NCBI GenBank assembly: GCA_934148875.1
Contig: CAKPDJ010000006.1
Location: forward strand, 1 to 49,132
Source: an uncultured Bacilli bacterium
Lineage (GTDB): Bacteria; Bacillota_I; Bacilli_A; RF39; UBA660
Length of the DNA stretch: 49,132 nucleotides
Direction: 5' to 3'
Below, one piece after another: positions 1 to 7,060 of the stretch. Within the stretch, counting starts at the first letter, position 1, and every line of letters starts with the position of its first letter. A program made the translations under genes and the position numbers. Below the pieces are notes generated by a model. That model ran no database searches, was not told the origin of the DNA, and saw only the letters and a program-made list of their open reading frames with translations.

Positions 1-66
1 AAGCCTATGGAGAATAGAGGGTACTCTATCTGTGAAGTAGGAAACTTGGGAGGTAACGACCAAGGC
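1..66 (+). ncRNA. 3' part of an unassigned structured RNA
   Basis: No reading frame is evident and the segment is directly followed by a strong terminator, so it looks like the tail of an RNA gene cut by the window edge. It holds a hairpin (ATAGAG-GGTA-CTCTAT, about 14-29) followed by TGTGAAGTAGG, which resembles the helix IV/loop E region of 5S rRNA (GATGG...CTGTGAGAGTAGG). A second possible hairpin pairs CTTGG at 45-49 with CCAAG at 60-64. The terminal helix of 5S cannot be checked because the 5' half is outside the window. The 5S assignment is a weak inference. Confidence 0.35.
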
Positions 67-101
67 GAATAAAAATTAAAATTTTTATTCTTTTGTTCTT
101 T
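67..101 (+). terminator. Rho-independent terminator of the upstream RNA
   Basis: Perfect 11-bp inverted repeat GAATAAAAATT (67-77) / AATTTTTATTC (80-90), followed by the T-rich tail TTTTGTTCTTT. It separates the left-edge RNA from ackA1. Confidence 0.75.
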
Positions 102-171
102 ACATTATTCGTAATAATAGTTCTTTAAAAAAATAAATTAGTATAGTATAATTAATTAAAGGAGAGATATT

Positions 172-1365
172 ATGAAAGTTTTATCGGTAAATGCTGGTAG
201 TTCTACTTTAAAGTTTCGTTTGTATGAAATGCCAGAGGAAACAGTATTAATGAAAGGTACTATGGATAGAATTGGTTTAGATGGTTCTAATCTAAGTATT
301 CGTATTGGTGAAGAAAAAATTCAAAAGGATATTGTACTTAATGATCACGAAGATGCTGTTAATGCTTTATTAAAAGAATTATTAGAACAAGGTGTTATTA
401 ATTCACTTGATGAAATTAAAGCAGTTGGACATCGTATTGTTCATGGTGGTAATTTATATTCAAGTAGTGTTGTTATGAATGATAGAGTTATTCACGAAAT
501 TGAAAATATTTCTGATTTAGCACCACTTCATAATCCGGCTAACTTGATTGGAGTTAGAGCATTTCAAAAGGCTATTCCAACAAGTGTTCAAGTTGGATGT
601 TTTGATACAGCATTCCATCAGACATTAAAAGAAGAAGATTATCTATATCCAGTTCCTTATGAATGGTATATTAAGTATCATATTCGTAAGTATGGATTTC
701 ATGGATTAAGTCATAAGTTTATTACTGAAAAAATGACAGGTATTTTAGGTAAAAATCCTAATTTAATAATATGTCACATTGGTAATGGTGCTAGTCTTTC
801 AGCAGTTAGAGAGGGTAAATGCGTTGATACTTCAATGGGATTTACACCTAATGCTGGTATTATGATGGGAACACGTAGTGGTGATATTGATTATACTTTA
901 ATTTCTTATGCTATGAAGAAGACAGGTTATAATTTGGAAAAAATTGATAGTATGTTAAACCGTGAAAGTGGTCTTGAAGGTATTGCTGGTATGAGCGATT
1001 TGAGAGATTTGGATCGTGCTTTTGAGGCCGGAGAAGAAAAAGTAAAACTTGCTTTTGATATGTATACTAATAAAATAGTTGATTATATAGCTAAATATTT
1101 TGTTAAGTTAGATGGTAAAGTTGATGCTATTTGTTTCACTGCTGGTGGTGGTGAGAATGATAGTATTATACGTGGAGAAGTATTAAAAAAGTTGAATTCT
1201 TTGGGTGTTTATCTTGATGAAGAAAAAAATAATGCTACTATTGTTCGTAAAGGTATTGAAGGGATTATTACTAAAGATGAATCTAAGATACCAGTTTATG
1301 TTATTGCTACTGATGAAGAATTGATGATAGCCCGTGATGCTTTTAATTTATCAAATGAAAACTAA
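172..1365 (+). CDS. ackA: Acetate kinase (paralogue 1)
   Basis: Cytoplasmic acetate kinase, interconverting acetate + ATP and acetyl phosphate + ADP; this is normally the ATP-yielding step after phosphotransacetylase in fermentation. The 397-aa protein is full length (family about 395-400). Visible ASKHA-family signatures are the N-terminal NAGSSTLKF phosphate loop, GHRIVHGG, FDTAFHQT, RKYGFHGLSHK, HIGNGASL, GIMMGTRSGDID and ATDEELMIA. The usual FTAGIGEN near the C-terminus is FTAGGGEN. GGAGAG lies 5 nt before ATG and a TATAAT-like -10 at 147-152. It is monocistronic between two terminators. A second, clearly diverged copy (about half identical by eye) lies at 8969-10150. No pta gene is visible here. 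Confidence 0.96.
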   Translation: MKVLSVNAGSSTLKFRLYEMPEETVLMKGTMDRIGLDGSNLSIRIGEEKIQKDIVLNDHEDAVNALLKELLEQGVINSLDEIKAVGHRIVHGGNLYSSSVVMNDRVIHEIENISDLAPLHNPANLIGVRAFQKAIPTSVQVGCFDTAFHQTLKEEDYLYPVPYEWYIKYHIRKYGFHGLSHKFITEKMTGILGKNPNLIICHIGNGASLSAVREGKCVDTSMGFTPNAGIMMGTRSGDIDYTLISYAMKKTGYNLEKIDSMLNRESGLEGIAGMSDLRDLDRAFEAGEEKVKLAFDMYTNKIVDYIAKYFVKLDGKVDAICFTAGGGENDSIIRGEVLKKLNSLGVYLDEEKNNATIVRKGIEGIITKDESKIPVYVIATDEELMIARDAFNLSNEN

Positions 1366-1370
1366 TTATG

Positions 1371-1393
1371 AGAAGCAAATGCTTCTTTTTTTT
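1371..1393 (+). terminator. Terminator of ackA1
   Basis: AGAAGCA (1371-1377) / TGCTTCT (1380-1386) hairpin followed by an uninterrupted T run, just after the ackA stop. Confidence 0.85.
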
Positions 1394-1514
1394 GTGAAGA
1401 AGGTATACATTTAGACTTCATTTAGTAGTGTTTTAAATCAAAATATGTTAAAATAATTATGGTAAAATTAAAAGCGTTACAATAAAAAATTGATGAATTG
1501 ATTGAGGGGACAAT

Positions 1515-1601
1515 ATGAATACAGTTTATTGTACCAATCCTAATACAGAAGTATTTAGACCAACATATATTTTATCAATTTCAAATTTTGTATTTATATG
1601 A
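1515..1601 (+). CDS. 28-aa ORF next to the IS element, possibly a truncated gene
   Basis: A good ribosome binding site (GAGGGG, 1504-1509) precedes ATG 1515. The frame runs 28 codons (MNTVYCTNPNTEVF...) and stops just short of the insertion-sequence end near 1618. No family is recognised. It may be a short peptide gene, or the 5' stub of a gene broken by the insertion; no convincing continuation is seen beyond 2882. The rest of 1394-1628 is AT-rich with no other feature. Confidence 0.3.
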   Translation: MNTVYCTNPNTEVFRPTYILSISNFVFI

Positions 1602-1628
1602 ATGCATTAGTCAAGAAAAAGTAGACAA

Positions 1629-2567
1629 TTATTTAACATAGTTTAAATTTTTGAATTGGATAGGTGTAAGATATTTTAAGGCAGATTGTGGTCTTTCATA
1701 ATTAAAATAATGAATATAATTTTCAACTTCGGTGAAAAATTCATTAGAGGAATTAATATTAAAATCAATAAATAATTCTTCTTTAATCCCACCATTTATA
1801 GATTCCATGGCGCCATTTTCAGTAGGTTTGCCTGGTTTAGACATAGAATGTATGATATTATATAAATGAAGAGATTCGTTGAATTTCTTTGAAGAATATA
1901 CAGATCCTTGGTCAGAGTGCAGAATCATTTCAAGGTCTTTATATTCTTCTTTTTTATGTAAAACATTTATTAGACCATTATGATAAGTAGAAGGATCACC
2001 TTTTTTGTTGGATAGGGAATAAGCAATAATTTCATTATTAAATAGATCCATAAATAAAGTTAATTCATAATAATGTTTGTTTGCCCAAAAAGCAGTCATA
2101 TCAGAAACAACAAGTTGAAAAGGTCTTAAAGGATTAAGCTCAGCTAAGATATAATTAGGAAAGTTTTTAATTTCCTTATTAGAATTTTTTCCATATCTTT
2201 TAACATGCTTAGATTTAGATCTAATACCTAAATATTTGCATATTTTATGAGCAAAATTATCAGAATAAATAACTCCTAAATCAAGTTTTATTTTAGCATT
2301 TAACCAACGATAACCATGAGAAGGAAATTTATCATGATATTCTTCAAAAATTCTACAAGCATCAAGCCTATTAACTTCCCTAATGGAAGGAGCGGTTCTT
2401 CTAGCAAGCCATTTATAGAAATCGGAACGATTAATATTCATTTCATTGCATAAAGATAAAACGGAATATTTATTAGAAAGTTCAAAGATTACTTCATATT
2501 CTTTTTGGAGAAAGTAACGAATACCTTTTCTTCCATACCACCTTCTTTTACAAGATAACCTTTTTTT
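1629..2567 (-). CDS. IS3-family transposase OrfB (DDE integrase), made by -1 frameshift
   Basis: Catalytic half of the transposase, cutting and joining element ends through a two-metal DDE site. The rve-type core is visible: first Asp in VVSDMTAF, second in LHSDQGSVYSS, Glu in ENGAMESINGG, then the closing YFNYERPQSALKYLTP motif typical of IS150-like proteins. An internal ATG at 2441 exists, but the frame is open upstream to the slippery A7 run (complement of 2561-2567) and that stretch encodes the usual OrfB lead-in (GIRYFLQKEYEVIFELSNKY). This supports expression as an OrfAB fusion. The stop codon lies inside the right inverted repeat. Confidence 0.9.
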   Translation of the reverse strand, partial: KKRLSCKRRWYGRKGIRYFLQKEYEVIFELSNKYSVLSLCNEMNINRSDFYKWLARRTAPSIREVNRLDACRIFEEYHDKFPSHGYRWLNAKIKLDLGVIYSDNFAHKICKYLGIRSKSKHVKRYGKNSNKEIKNFPNYILAELNPLRPFQLVVSDMTAFWANKHYYELTLFMDLFNNEIIAYSLSNKKGDPSTYHNGLINVLHKKEEYKDLEMILHSDQGSVYSSKKFNESLHLYNIIHSMSKPGKPTENGAMESINGGIKEELFIDFNINSSNEFFTEVENYIHYFNYERPQSALKYLTPIQFKNLNYVK

Positions 2568-2851
2568 AATCTAGCAATCTCAATATCTTTTTTCATCAAT
2601 TGTTTTTTTAGTTCTTCATTAGATAAATCATCATAATAGTTATTAGAAGTAAATGAATCAATTATTTTAAAATCATTTTCTTCAATCTTAGGATCAAAGC
2701 AATGATTATCTTTATTAAAGGCAGTAATCCATTTTTCTAAAGTTTTCAAAGGAATATTATACTCCTCAGCAGTCTTAATGGTAGATTTACCATTAAGACA
2801 AATAGCTATACATAATTTTCTTTTAAGTTCAACAGTATATTGAGTATTCAT
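2489..2851 (-). CDS. IS3-family transposase OrfA (HTH protein)
   Basis: 120-aa DNA-binding component that recognises the element ends and, alone, usually represses transposition. The N-terminal helix-turn-helix is of the IS3/HTH_Tnp type (GKSTIKTAEEYNIPLKTLEKW), followed by an acidic linker and a Leu/Lys-rich helix (LSNEELKKQLMKKDIEIARLKK) expected to form the coiled coil. The start at ATG 2851 is preferred over TTG 2869 because AAAGGA lies 9 nt upstream of the ATG. The frame ends at 2489; shifting -1 at the A7GG run (complement of 2559-2567) enters OrfB. Confidence 0.85.
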   Translation of the reverse strand: MNTQYTVELKRKLCIAICLNGKSTIKTAEEYNIPLKTLEKWITAFNKDNHCFDPKIEENDFKIIDSFTSNNYYDDLSNEELKKQLMKKDIEIARLKKGYLVKEGGMEEKVFVTFSKKNMK

Positions 2852-2933
2852 AAAAACACATCCTTTCAAATTGTCTACTTTATAAAATAATTGTATAAAA
2901 AATATTACTAGTTGTATATATAAAGAAATACCC

Positions 2934-2965
2934 TGTCTACTTAATCCCTCTCGTTGTCCACTTTT
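2934..2965. repeat. Iterated TGTC(T/C)ACTT motifs beside the IS
   Basis: TGTCTACTT at 2934-2942 and TGTCCACTT at 2955-2963 repeat the TGTCTACTT within the IS end (2872-2880), all in the same direction. They may be decayed ends of an earlier related insertion or extra transposase-binding sites. Only the motif repetition is directly seen. Confidence 0.4.
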
Positions 2966-3004
2966 AGTTTAGCACTGCAACACTGCATTTTTGTAAACTA
3001 TTAC

Positions 3005-3035
3005 TTGACAAAATTACTGGGGGGGGGGGTAGAAT
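3005..3035 (+). promoter_or_regulatory. Promoter with an 11-G tract in the spacer (putative phase-variable promoter)
   Basis: A perfect -35 TTGACA (3005-3010) and a near-consensus -10 TAGAAT (3030-3035) are separated by 19 nt, of which the last 11 (3019-3029) are all G. In this AT-rich genome such a run is exceptional. Slipped-strand mispairing would change -35/-10 spacing; two fewer Gs gives the 17-nt optimum. The same architecture switches outer-membrane protein genes such as porA in Neisseria. Downstream is a surface protein gene. Confidence 0.7.
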
Positions 3036-3063
3036 AAAGATATATGGAGAAAGGTGTTGGAGT

Positions 3064-3777
3064 ATGGAAGAGAGAAAGAGTAAATTAGGTTTAGGAATAT
3101 TTATAGGGGTATTAATCGGATTAGTCATTGGATTAACTAGTTTTATTGTTTATGATAAAGTTATTGATAAAGGTAGTAATGATACAAAACTAAATGATGT
3201 GGGTAAAGATATTAATAATAGTGATAATAAAACCACTGATGATACCAAAAATAATGATAGTAATAATAGTTTTGATTTAAGTAAAGTAGATTTTAAAAAG
3301 CCTGCAATTAACGGTAAAAGTGGAGATGTATATGACGTACATGATGAAGGAATCGATTATATGTCAATAGAATTATCTAATGACAATACTGTTATAATCT
3401 CAATTGATTTTTCAAAGTATGGAATATATTTTGAAAATTTTAAAACTGAAAATAGTATAAAGAAATATGTAGTTGATAATTTTACTAAAAAAGTAAAGAA
3501 AGCTTATTTATTTCCTTATACAACAAGTGGTGGAAGTATAGCGGCTTTATATTTAATGGAAGATGGTACGGTAGAGTATACATTGATATATGAACAACTT
3601 GAAAATGATCCTACAGTTACTTCTATGAAATCTAGTGGTAAGATTTTAAATGTCAATGGAGTTGAAGAATTAGTTTTTGCTTATAAAAGTAATACATTAC
3701 AGCCTCTAGGTTTATATGGTGCTGGGTATGAGCTTGCTATAAAAAAAGATGGAACATTTTACGAAATAACATTTTAG
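3064..3777 (+). CDS. Membrane-anchored extracytoplasmic protein of unknown function
   Basis: 237 aa. Residues about 8-31 form one hydrophobic segment after a short basic N-terminus (type II topology or uncleaved signal anchor). Residues about 35-75 are an Asn/Asp/Lys/Thr-rich low-complexity linker, and about 75-237 a mixed alpha/beta extracellular domain with no recognised family. There is no lipobox and no LPxTG motif. Start ATG 3064 has an AAAGG-type site just upstream. The gene is monocistronic, closed by its own terminator, and driven by the G-tract promoter at 3005-3035. It lies between an IS element and the nucleotide-metabolism cluster. A variable surface protein is an inference from promoter plus topology. 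Confidence 0.75.
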   Translation: MEERKSKLGLGIFIGVLIGLVIGLTSFIVYDKVIDKGSNDTKLNDVGKDINNSDNKTTDDTKNNDSNNSFDLSKVDFKKPAINGKSGDVYDVHDEGIDYMSIELSNDNTVIISIDFSKYGIYFENFKTENSIKKYVVDNFTKKVKKAYLFPYTTSGGSIAALYLMEDGTVEYTLIYEQLENDPTVTSMKSSGKILNVNGVEELVFAYKSNTLQPLGLYGAGYELAIKKDGTFYEITF

Positions 3778-3803
3778 TTTTTAAGAAAAAAATATCAATA
3801 AAG

Positions 3804-3836
3804 AAACTTATGAATATATTGTTCGTAAGTTTTTTT
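3804..3836 (+). terminator. Terminator of the surface-protein gene
   Basis: AAACTTATGAA (3804-3814) pairs with TTCGTAAGTTT (3822-3832) with one G-T pair, followed by a T run. Confidence 0.8.
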
Positions 3837-3908
3837 ATATTTTTATTGGATTTTGAATATAAAATTATCTCTTTAATTAAAAATATAGTAAAAAATACCA
3901 TAAGTGTA

Positions 3909-3935
3909 TTGACAAAGTTTTAGTTATGGTATAAT
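3909..3935 (+). promoter_or_regulatory. Sigma-A promoter of the PnuC-PurA-like cluster
   Basis: TTGACA at 3909-3914 and extended -10 TGGTATAAT with TATAAT at 3930-3935. The 15-nt spacer is short, but the extended -10 compensates. Confidence 0.7.
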
Positions 3936-3961
3936 ATACTATATGTAAGGAGATGATAGAT

Positions 3962-4516
3962 ATGTTTTTAGAGATAGGAGCTACAATCTTAGGCTTAATT
4001 CAGGGAGTATTAGTAATGCTTAATAAAAGGAGTAATTGGATATTTTACATTTTGCAGATGGCATTCTTGGTATTATTTTCAATTATTAATCATTTATACG
4101 GTGATGTTGTTAATAATAGTATTTATTTAGTAATTGGTGTTGTTGGTTTTATTCTTTGGAATAGCAATAAAAAAACAAATAAGATTACAACAACTAGCAA
4201 AAAGGAAAAAATATTTTATATTTTATTTATCATAGTTGGCACTTTGAGTGTAAGTACTATACTAAAAAATACAAATGACCCATTACCAATGTTAGATGCA
4301 TTTACTACGATAACTAGTTTAGTTGCTACATATTATATGGTAAGAAAAAAAATAGATACATGGGTAATTTGGTTTATAAATGATATCTTTTACGCAATTG
4401 AATACTTTCTTTTACCTAATCAAGCTTTATATTTATTTTTACTAAATGTAGTTTGGACATTAATGGCAATTGGTTCTTATAATAATTGGAAAAAGTTAAT
4501 GAAAGAAGGAGAATAA
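3962..4516 (+). CDS. PnuC-like nicotinamide riboside / nucleoside transporter
   Basis: 184 aa, with six to seven hydrophobic segments spread along the whole protein and Trp-rich motifs of the PnuC family (FILWNS near 65; DTWVIWFINDIFYAIEYF near 140; VVWTLMAIGSYNNWKK at the end). PnuC proteins are facilitators for vitamin nucleosides, classically nicotinamide riboside, trapped by phosphorylation inside. ATG 3962 is chosen over ATG 3953 because AAGGAG (3947-3952) abuts the latter but is 9 nt from the former. First gene of a tightly packed cluster (1-nt gap to the next); an NrtR-like regulator further down supports an NAD-precursor link. Substrate is inferred. Confidence 0.8.
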   Translation: MFLEIGATILGLIQGVLVMLNKRSNWIFYILQMAFLVLFSIINHLYGDVVNNSIYLVIGVVGFILWNSNKKTNKITTTSKKEKIFYILFIIVGTLSVSTILKNTNDPLPMLDAFTTITSLVATYYMVRKKIDTWVIWFINDIFYAIEYFLLPNQALYLFLLNVVWTLMAIGSYNNWKKLMKEGE

Positions 4517-4517
4517 T

Positions 4518-5030
4518 ATGTTAAAAATATTCTATTCGGGTACTTATAAAGTAAGACATGAACTAATTAATGAGAATAATATTTTAGAAATGTTGAAGGA
4601 TGATACAAGAAGTAAAATAGTGGGTGATGTTAAAGATACAGTGTATGCATCATCTGGTGTTGTTACAAATGCAAATAAAAATGTCATGTATATTGGTGGT
4701 TTTTATTATGAAAAGCAAAATCCTAATAAATCAATTTGTGAGAATGTTGTATGTGAAGAATTAAAACAAATTGATAATTGTGATATCGTGATAGCTAATC
4801 TTATGAATTATTCAGCAATTGCTAGTATTACAGAAATAATTTATGCAGCTTTTAAAAAGAAAAAAATTGTAATATTCTGTGACCCTAATATTACTAGTTA
4901 TCAGGTAGAAGGCGAGTATTGGTTCCCTATTTTAGCAGTTAAACAACTAAATCCTAATGTCGAAGTTAAATTTGTAGATAGTGATGAAGAAATTGTAAAA
5001 TATGTACATAATTTGAGTGAGGAAAAATAA
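4518..5030 (+). CDS. Nucleoside 2-deoxyribosyltransferase-like protein
   Basis: 170-aa Rossmann-like protein. The region MYIGGFYYEKQN...ENVVCEELKQIDNCDIVIANL and the following MNYSAIASITEIIYAAFKKKK fit the nucleoside 2-deoxyribosyltransferase superfamily, in which this last segment supplies the catalytic Glu; the C-terminal part (FCDPN...YWFPILAV) is also typical. Members exchange bases on deoxyribonucleosides or hydrolyse N-glycosidic bonds of (d)NMPs. Starts 1 nt after the pnuC-like stop and overlaps the PurA-like start by 1 nt (TAATG), so translation is coupled. Which base or sugar it uses cannot be told. Confidence 0.72.
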   Translation: MLKIFYSGTYKVRHELINENNILEMLKDDTRSKIVGDVKDTVYASSGVVTNANKNVMYIGGFYYEKQNPNKSICENVVCEELKQIDNCDIVIANLMNYSAIASITEIIYAAFKKKKIVIFCDPNITSYQVEGEYWFPILAVKQLNPNVEVKFVDSDEEIVKYVHNLSEEK

Positions 5031-6313
5031 TGAGAGTAGATGTTATTGTTGGTGGTTTATACGGTGATGAGGGAAAGGGAAAAGTAGTTTCCAAATTGGG
5101 TACAAATTATGATTATATTTTTAGGGTTAATGCATCAACTAATGCTTCACATACGGTAGTATTAGAAAATCAAGGTAGTTTTATGACAAAACAACTACCT
5201 TCTGTTTTCTATAATAAAAATATTAAATTTGTAATATCCCCTGGTGCTATTTTGAATTTGCATGCTTTAAAAGAAGAATTAAAAAATAGAAAAGATTTAG
5301 ATTATATCTGTAATCATGTAACAGTCGCTTCCAGTATTACTTTACTAATTAATCCTTATATTGAAAGAAATAAAAGTCAAAATCATTCTAAAAAATATGG
5401 CAGTACTAATCAAGGTACTGGTAATGCTATTCTTGCTAGAGATGCTAGGCATTCTGTTAAATTAGTTGATGTATTAAATGTAGTAAATGGGTCGATTAGT
5501 TTAGAAAATTTAGCACTAAAAATAAAAGAAAGCTGCTTAGAGTTAGATAGATATTTCTATCAAAATAAGGAAGATGAATATTATTATCAGGAAGCTATGT
5601 TATTAGTAAATGATTATCATGATATTAAAAATATGATTGGAGACTTTTGTAAAGATTATACAGACTTTTTATATCATTTGAATGATAATATAAAAATTTT
5701 GATTGAAGGTTGTAATGGAATTATGCTTGATAATTTACATGGTTTAAATCCATATACAACAAGTGCTTCCACAAGTGTTAATGCTCTTCTAAATGGTGCT
5801 AATATCTCCCCATATTTTTTAAATGATATTTATGTTATTATTACTGGTTACTTTTGCTGTCTAAATAAAAGACCTTTCTTAACAGAAATGGATTTAGAAA
5901 GTGCTAATAAATTATACAAATATAATAGTGAAGTAGATGATGCTGAAAATATGAAAAGAAGACTTGGATGGTTTGATTTACCTACATTAAAGAAAGCTTT
6001 AGTTGGGCATAAGCAAGCTAAATTAATTTTAAATAAATTAGATATTATGCAAGACTTAGAAGAAATTAACGTTTGCGATTATTATTTAGATGAAAATAAT
6101 GGGAAAATAAAGGTTATGCCTGATAATACAAATATGTTAGAAAGATTAAAACCACATTATATTACTTTTAAAGGATGGGGTAAGATAAATGCTTTGGAAC
6201 ATAATGTACCATTGGAATTAAAACAATTTATAGAATTTATTGAACAAGAAACGAGTCACAAAATAGTTTATTTAGGTGTAGGACGTAAAGATACTGATTT
6301 AATAGAAATTTAG
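5030..6313 (+). CDS. Divergent adenylosuccinate synthetase (PurA)-like ligase
   Basis: 427 aa, the usual PurA length. The GTP/IMP-activating P-loop YGDEGKGK (11-18) with D13, and H41 in NASHT, sit at exactly the E. coli PurA numbering, so purine-C6-oxygen activation chemistry looks retained. GTP-base motif NKLD at 335-338. Other blocks are altered: IMP loop GSTNQGTGN (124-132) for GTTGRGIGP, EGCNG (226-230) for EGAQG, and MKRRLGW (308-314) where PurA has TGRPRRCGW, so the aspartate-binding TT-G-R residues are missing in a by-eye alignment. It may ligate a different amino donor or act on a different nucleotide. Coupled to the deoxyribosyltransferase (1-nt overlap) and 9 nt from the XRE gene. 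Function is inferred. Confidence 0.75.
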   Translation: MRVDVIVGGLYGDEGKGKVVSKLGTNYDYIFRVNASTNASHTVVLENQGSFMTKQLPSVFYNKNIKFVISPGAILNLHALKEELKNRKDLDYICNHVTVASSITLLINPYIERNKSQNHSKKYGSTNQGTGNAILARDARHSVKLVDVLNVVNGSISLENLALKIKESCLELDRYFYQNKEDEYYYQEAMLLVNDYHDIKNMIGDFCKDYTDFLYHLNDNIKILIEGCNGIMLDNLHGLNPYTTSASTSVNALLNGANISPYFLNDIYVIITGYFCCLNKRPFLTEMDLESANKLYKYNSEVDDAENMKRRLGWFDLPTLKKALVGHKQAKLILNKLDIMQDLEEINVCDYYLDENNGKIKVMPDNTNMLERLKPHYITFKGWGKINALEHNVPLELKQFIEFIEQETSHKIVYLGVGRKDTDLIEI

Positions 6314-6322
6314 GAGAATGAA

Positions 6323-6571
6323 ATGAGTAATTTAAAAAAGATTGATAGTATATTTTATAAAAAATTAGGTGAAATTATTTCTTTTGAAAGAAGAAAATGT
6401 GGTTATTCTCTGAGATATTTGGCAGAATTAACAGGTATTTCTAGAACGATACTTGATGGATATGAATTAGGAACAAAGAGAATAGATAATATTCGTTGGA
6501 GCAAGTTATGTGAAGCTTTACAAATCTCTGAAAATATTCATATTAAACTGGCACTTGGTATCAGTAGTTGA
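6323..6571 (+). CDS. XRE-family helix-turn-helix regulator
   Basis: 82 aa, a single HTH_3-type domain: FYKKLGEIISFERRKCGYS, then LRYLAELTGISRTILDGYE as the recognition half, and KLCEALQIS at the end. No other domain. It follows the PurA-like gene by 9 nt and precedes an internal promoter with the AT-rich repeat AATATTTCAATATT next to its -35, so it may regulate the downstream half of the cluster. The target site is inference. Confidence 0.8.
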   Translation: MSNLKKIDSIFYKKLGEIISFERRKCGYSLRYLAELTGISRTILDGYELGTKRIDNIRWSKLCEALQISENIHIKLALGISS

Positions 6572-6588
6572 TTTTAAATATTTCAATA

Positions 6589-6616
6589 TTGATAAAAACT
6601 CTTGATGCAATATAAT
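6589..6616 (+). promoter_or_regulatory. Internal promoter of the nucleotide cluster
   Basis: TTGATA (6589-6594), 16-nt spacer, TATAAT (6611-6616), in the 66-nt gap between the XRE and kinase genes. AATATTTCAATATT (about 6577-6590) overlaps the -35 edge and could be an operator. Confidence 0.6.
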
Positions 6617-6640
6617 TTATGATAGGAGGCGAATGTATTG

Positions 6641-7060
6641 ATGATTATTTTAGAAGGGACGGATGCAGTAGGTAAGACATCTACTATTAACGAACTAAAA
6701 AAAGAAAATATTATTTGTGTAGATAGAAGTAAAGATATGATTTCTAAATATATGTTATTTGACTATAGCTTGGAGTATCGAGCAAACAAATATTATCAAT
6801 ATTTAAAAGAAAATGATTGTAAAGTAATATTCTTAGTTAATAATGATAGAGATGAGTTAGAACGAAGAGTAAAAATGAGAAATCAGATTGGAAAATATGA
6901 CCTTGAAGCATACCAGTATAACCAATTATATTTAGAAACTTATGAATATATGAAAGAGCATAATATGTTAGAAAATAAACTTTTTTTAATTGATGTTACT
7001 CATCTAACTTTAGAGAAACAAGTAGAAAAGGTAAAGGAGTTTATTTTATGCCAAGTATAG
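6641..7060 (+). CDS. Small P-loop dNMP/deoxynucleoside kinase-like protein
   Basis: About 139 aa. N-terminal P-loop ILEGTDAVGKTS matches the thymidylate-kinase/deoxynucleoside-kinase class (EGxDGxGKTT), followed by a DR-type acceptor motif (CVDRSKDM) and a mid-protein ERRVKMRNQ resembling a lid arginine region. At about 140 residues it is much shorter than TMK (about 205), lacking part of the core, so it may be a reduced or specialised kinase. Start ATG 6641 or TTG 6638 (AGGAGG at 6624-6629 fits either). It overlaps the next gene by 13 nt. Likely phosphorylates a nucleotide handled by the cluster; the substrate is unknown. Confidence 0.65.
   Translation: MIILEGTDAVGKTSTINELKKENIICVDRSKDMISKYMLFDYSLEYRANKYYQYLKENDCKVIFLVNNDRDELERRVKMRNQIGKYDLEAYQYNQLYLETYEYMKEHNMLENKLFLIDVTHLTLEKQVEKVKEFILCQV

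Larger units (their letters stand above)
1618..2882 (-). mobile_element. IS3-family (IS150-like) insertion sequence, intact
   Basis: A 1.26-kb element on the minus strand. The two ends carry a 13-bp inverted repeat: AAAGTAGACAATT near 1618-1630 and its complement AATTGTCTACTTT/A near 2869-2882. Inside are orfA (HTH plus coiled-coil-like segment) and orfB (DDE integrase), in overlapping frames joined by an A7GG slippery run, the classical IS3 arrangement. Both frames are undamaged. Exact tips and the 3-bp target duplication cannot be resolved by eye because the repeats sit unusually close to the ORFs. Confidence 0.85.

Noticed and set aside
1..66. SRP RNA or a riboswitch before ackA
   Set aside because: GGGAGGTAACG resembles part of an SRP Alu domain, but the RNA ends at once in a terminator and no SRP domain IV or known riboswitch core is present.
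5030..6313. Phage PurZ (2-aminoadenine pathway) as the identity of the PurA-like gene
   Set aside because: The catalytic Asp (D13) that PurZ replaces is kept, and no phage, DatZ or MazZ-like genes surround it.
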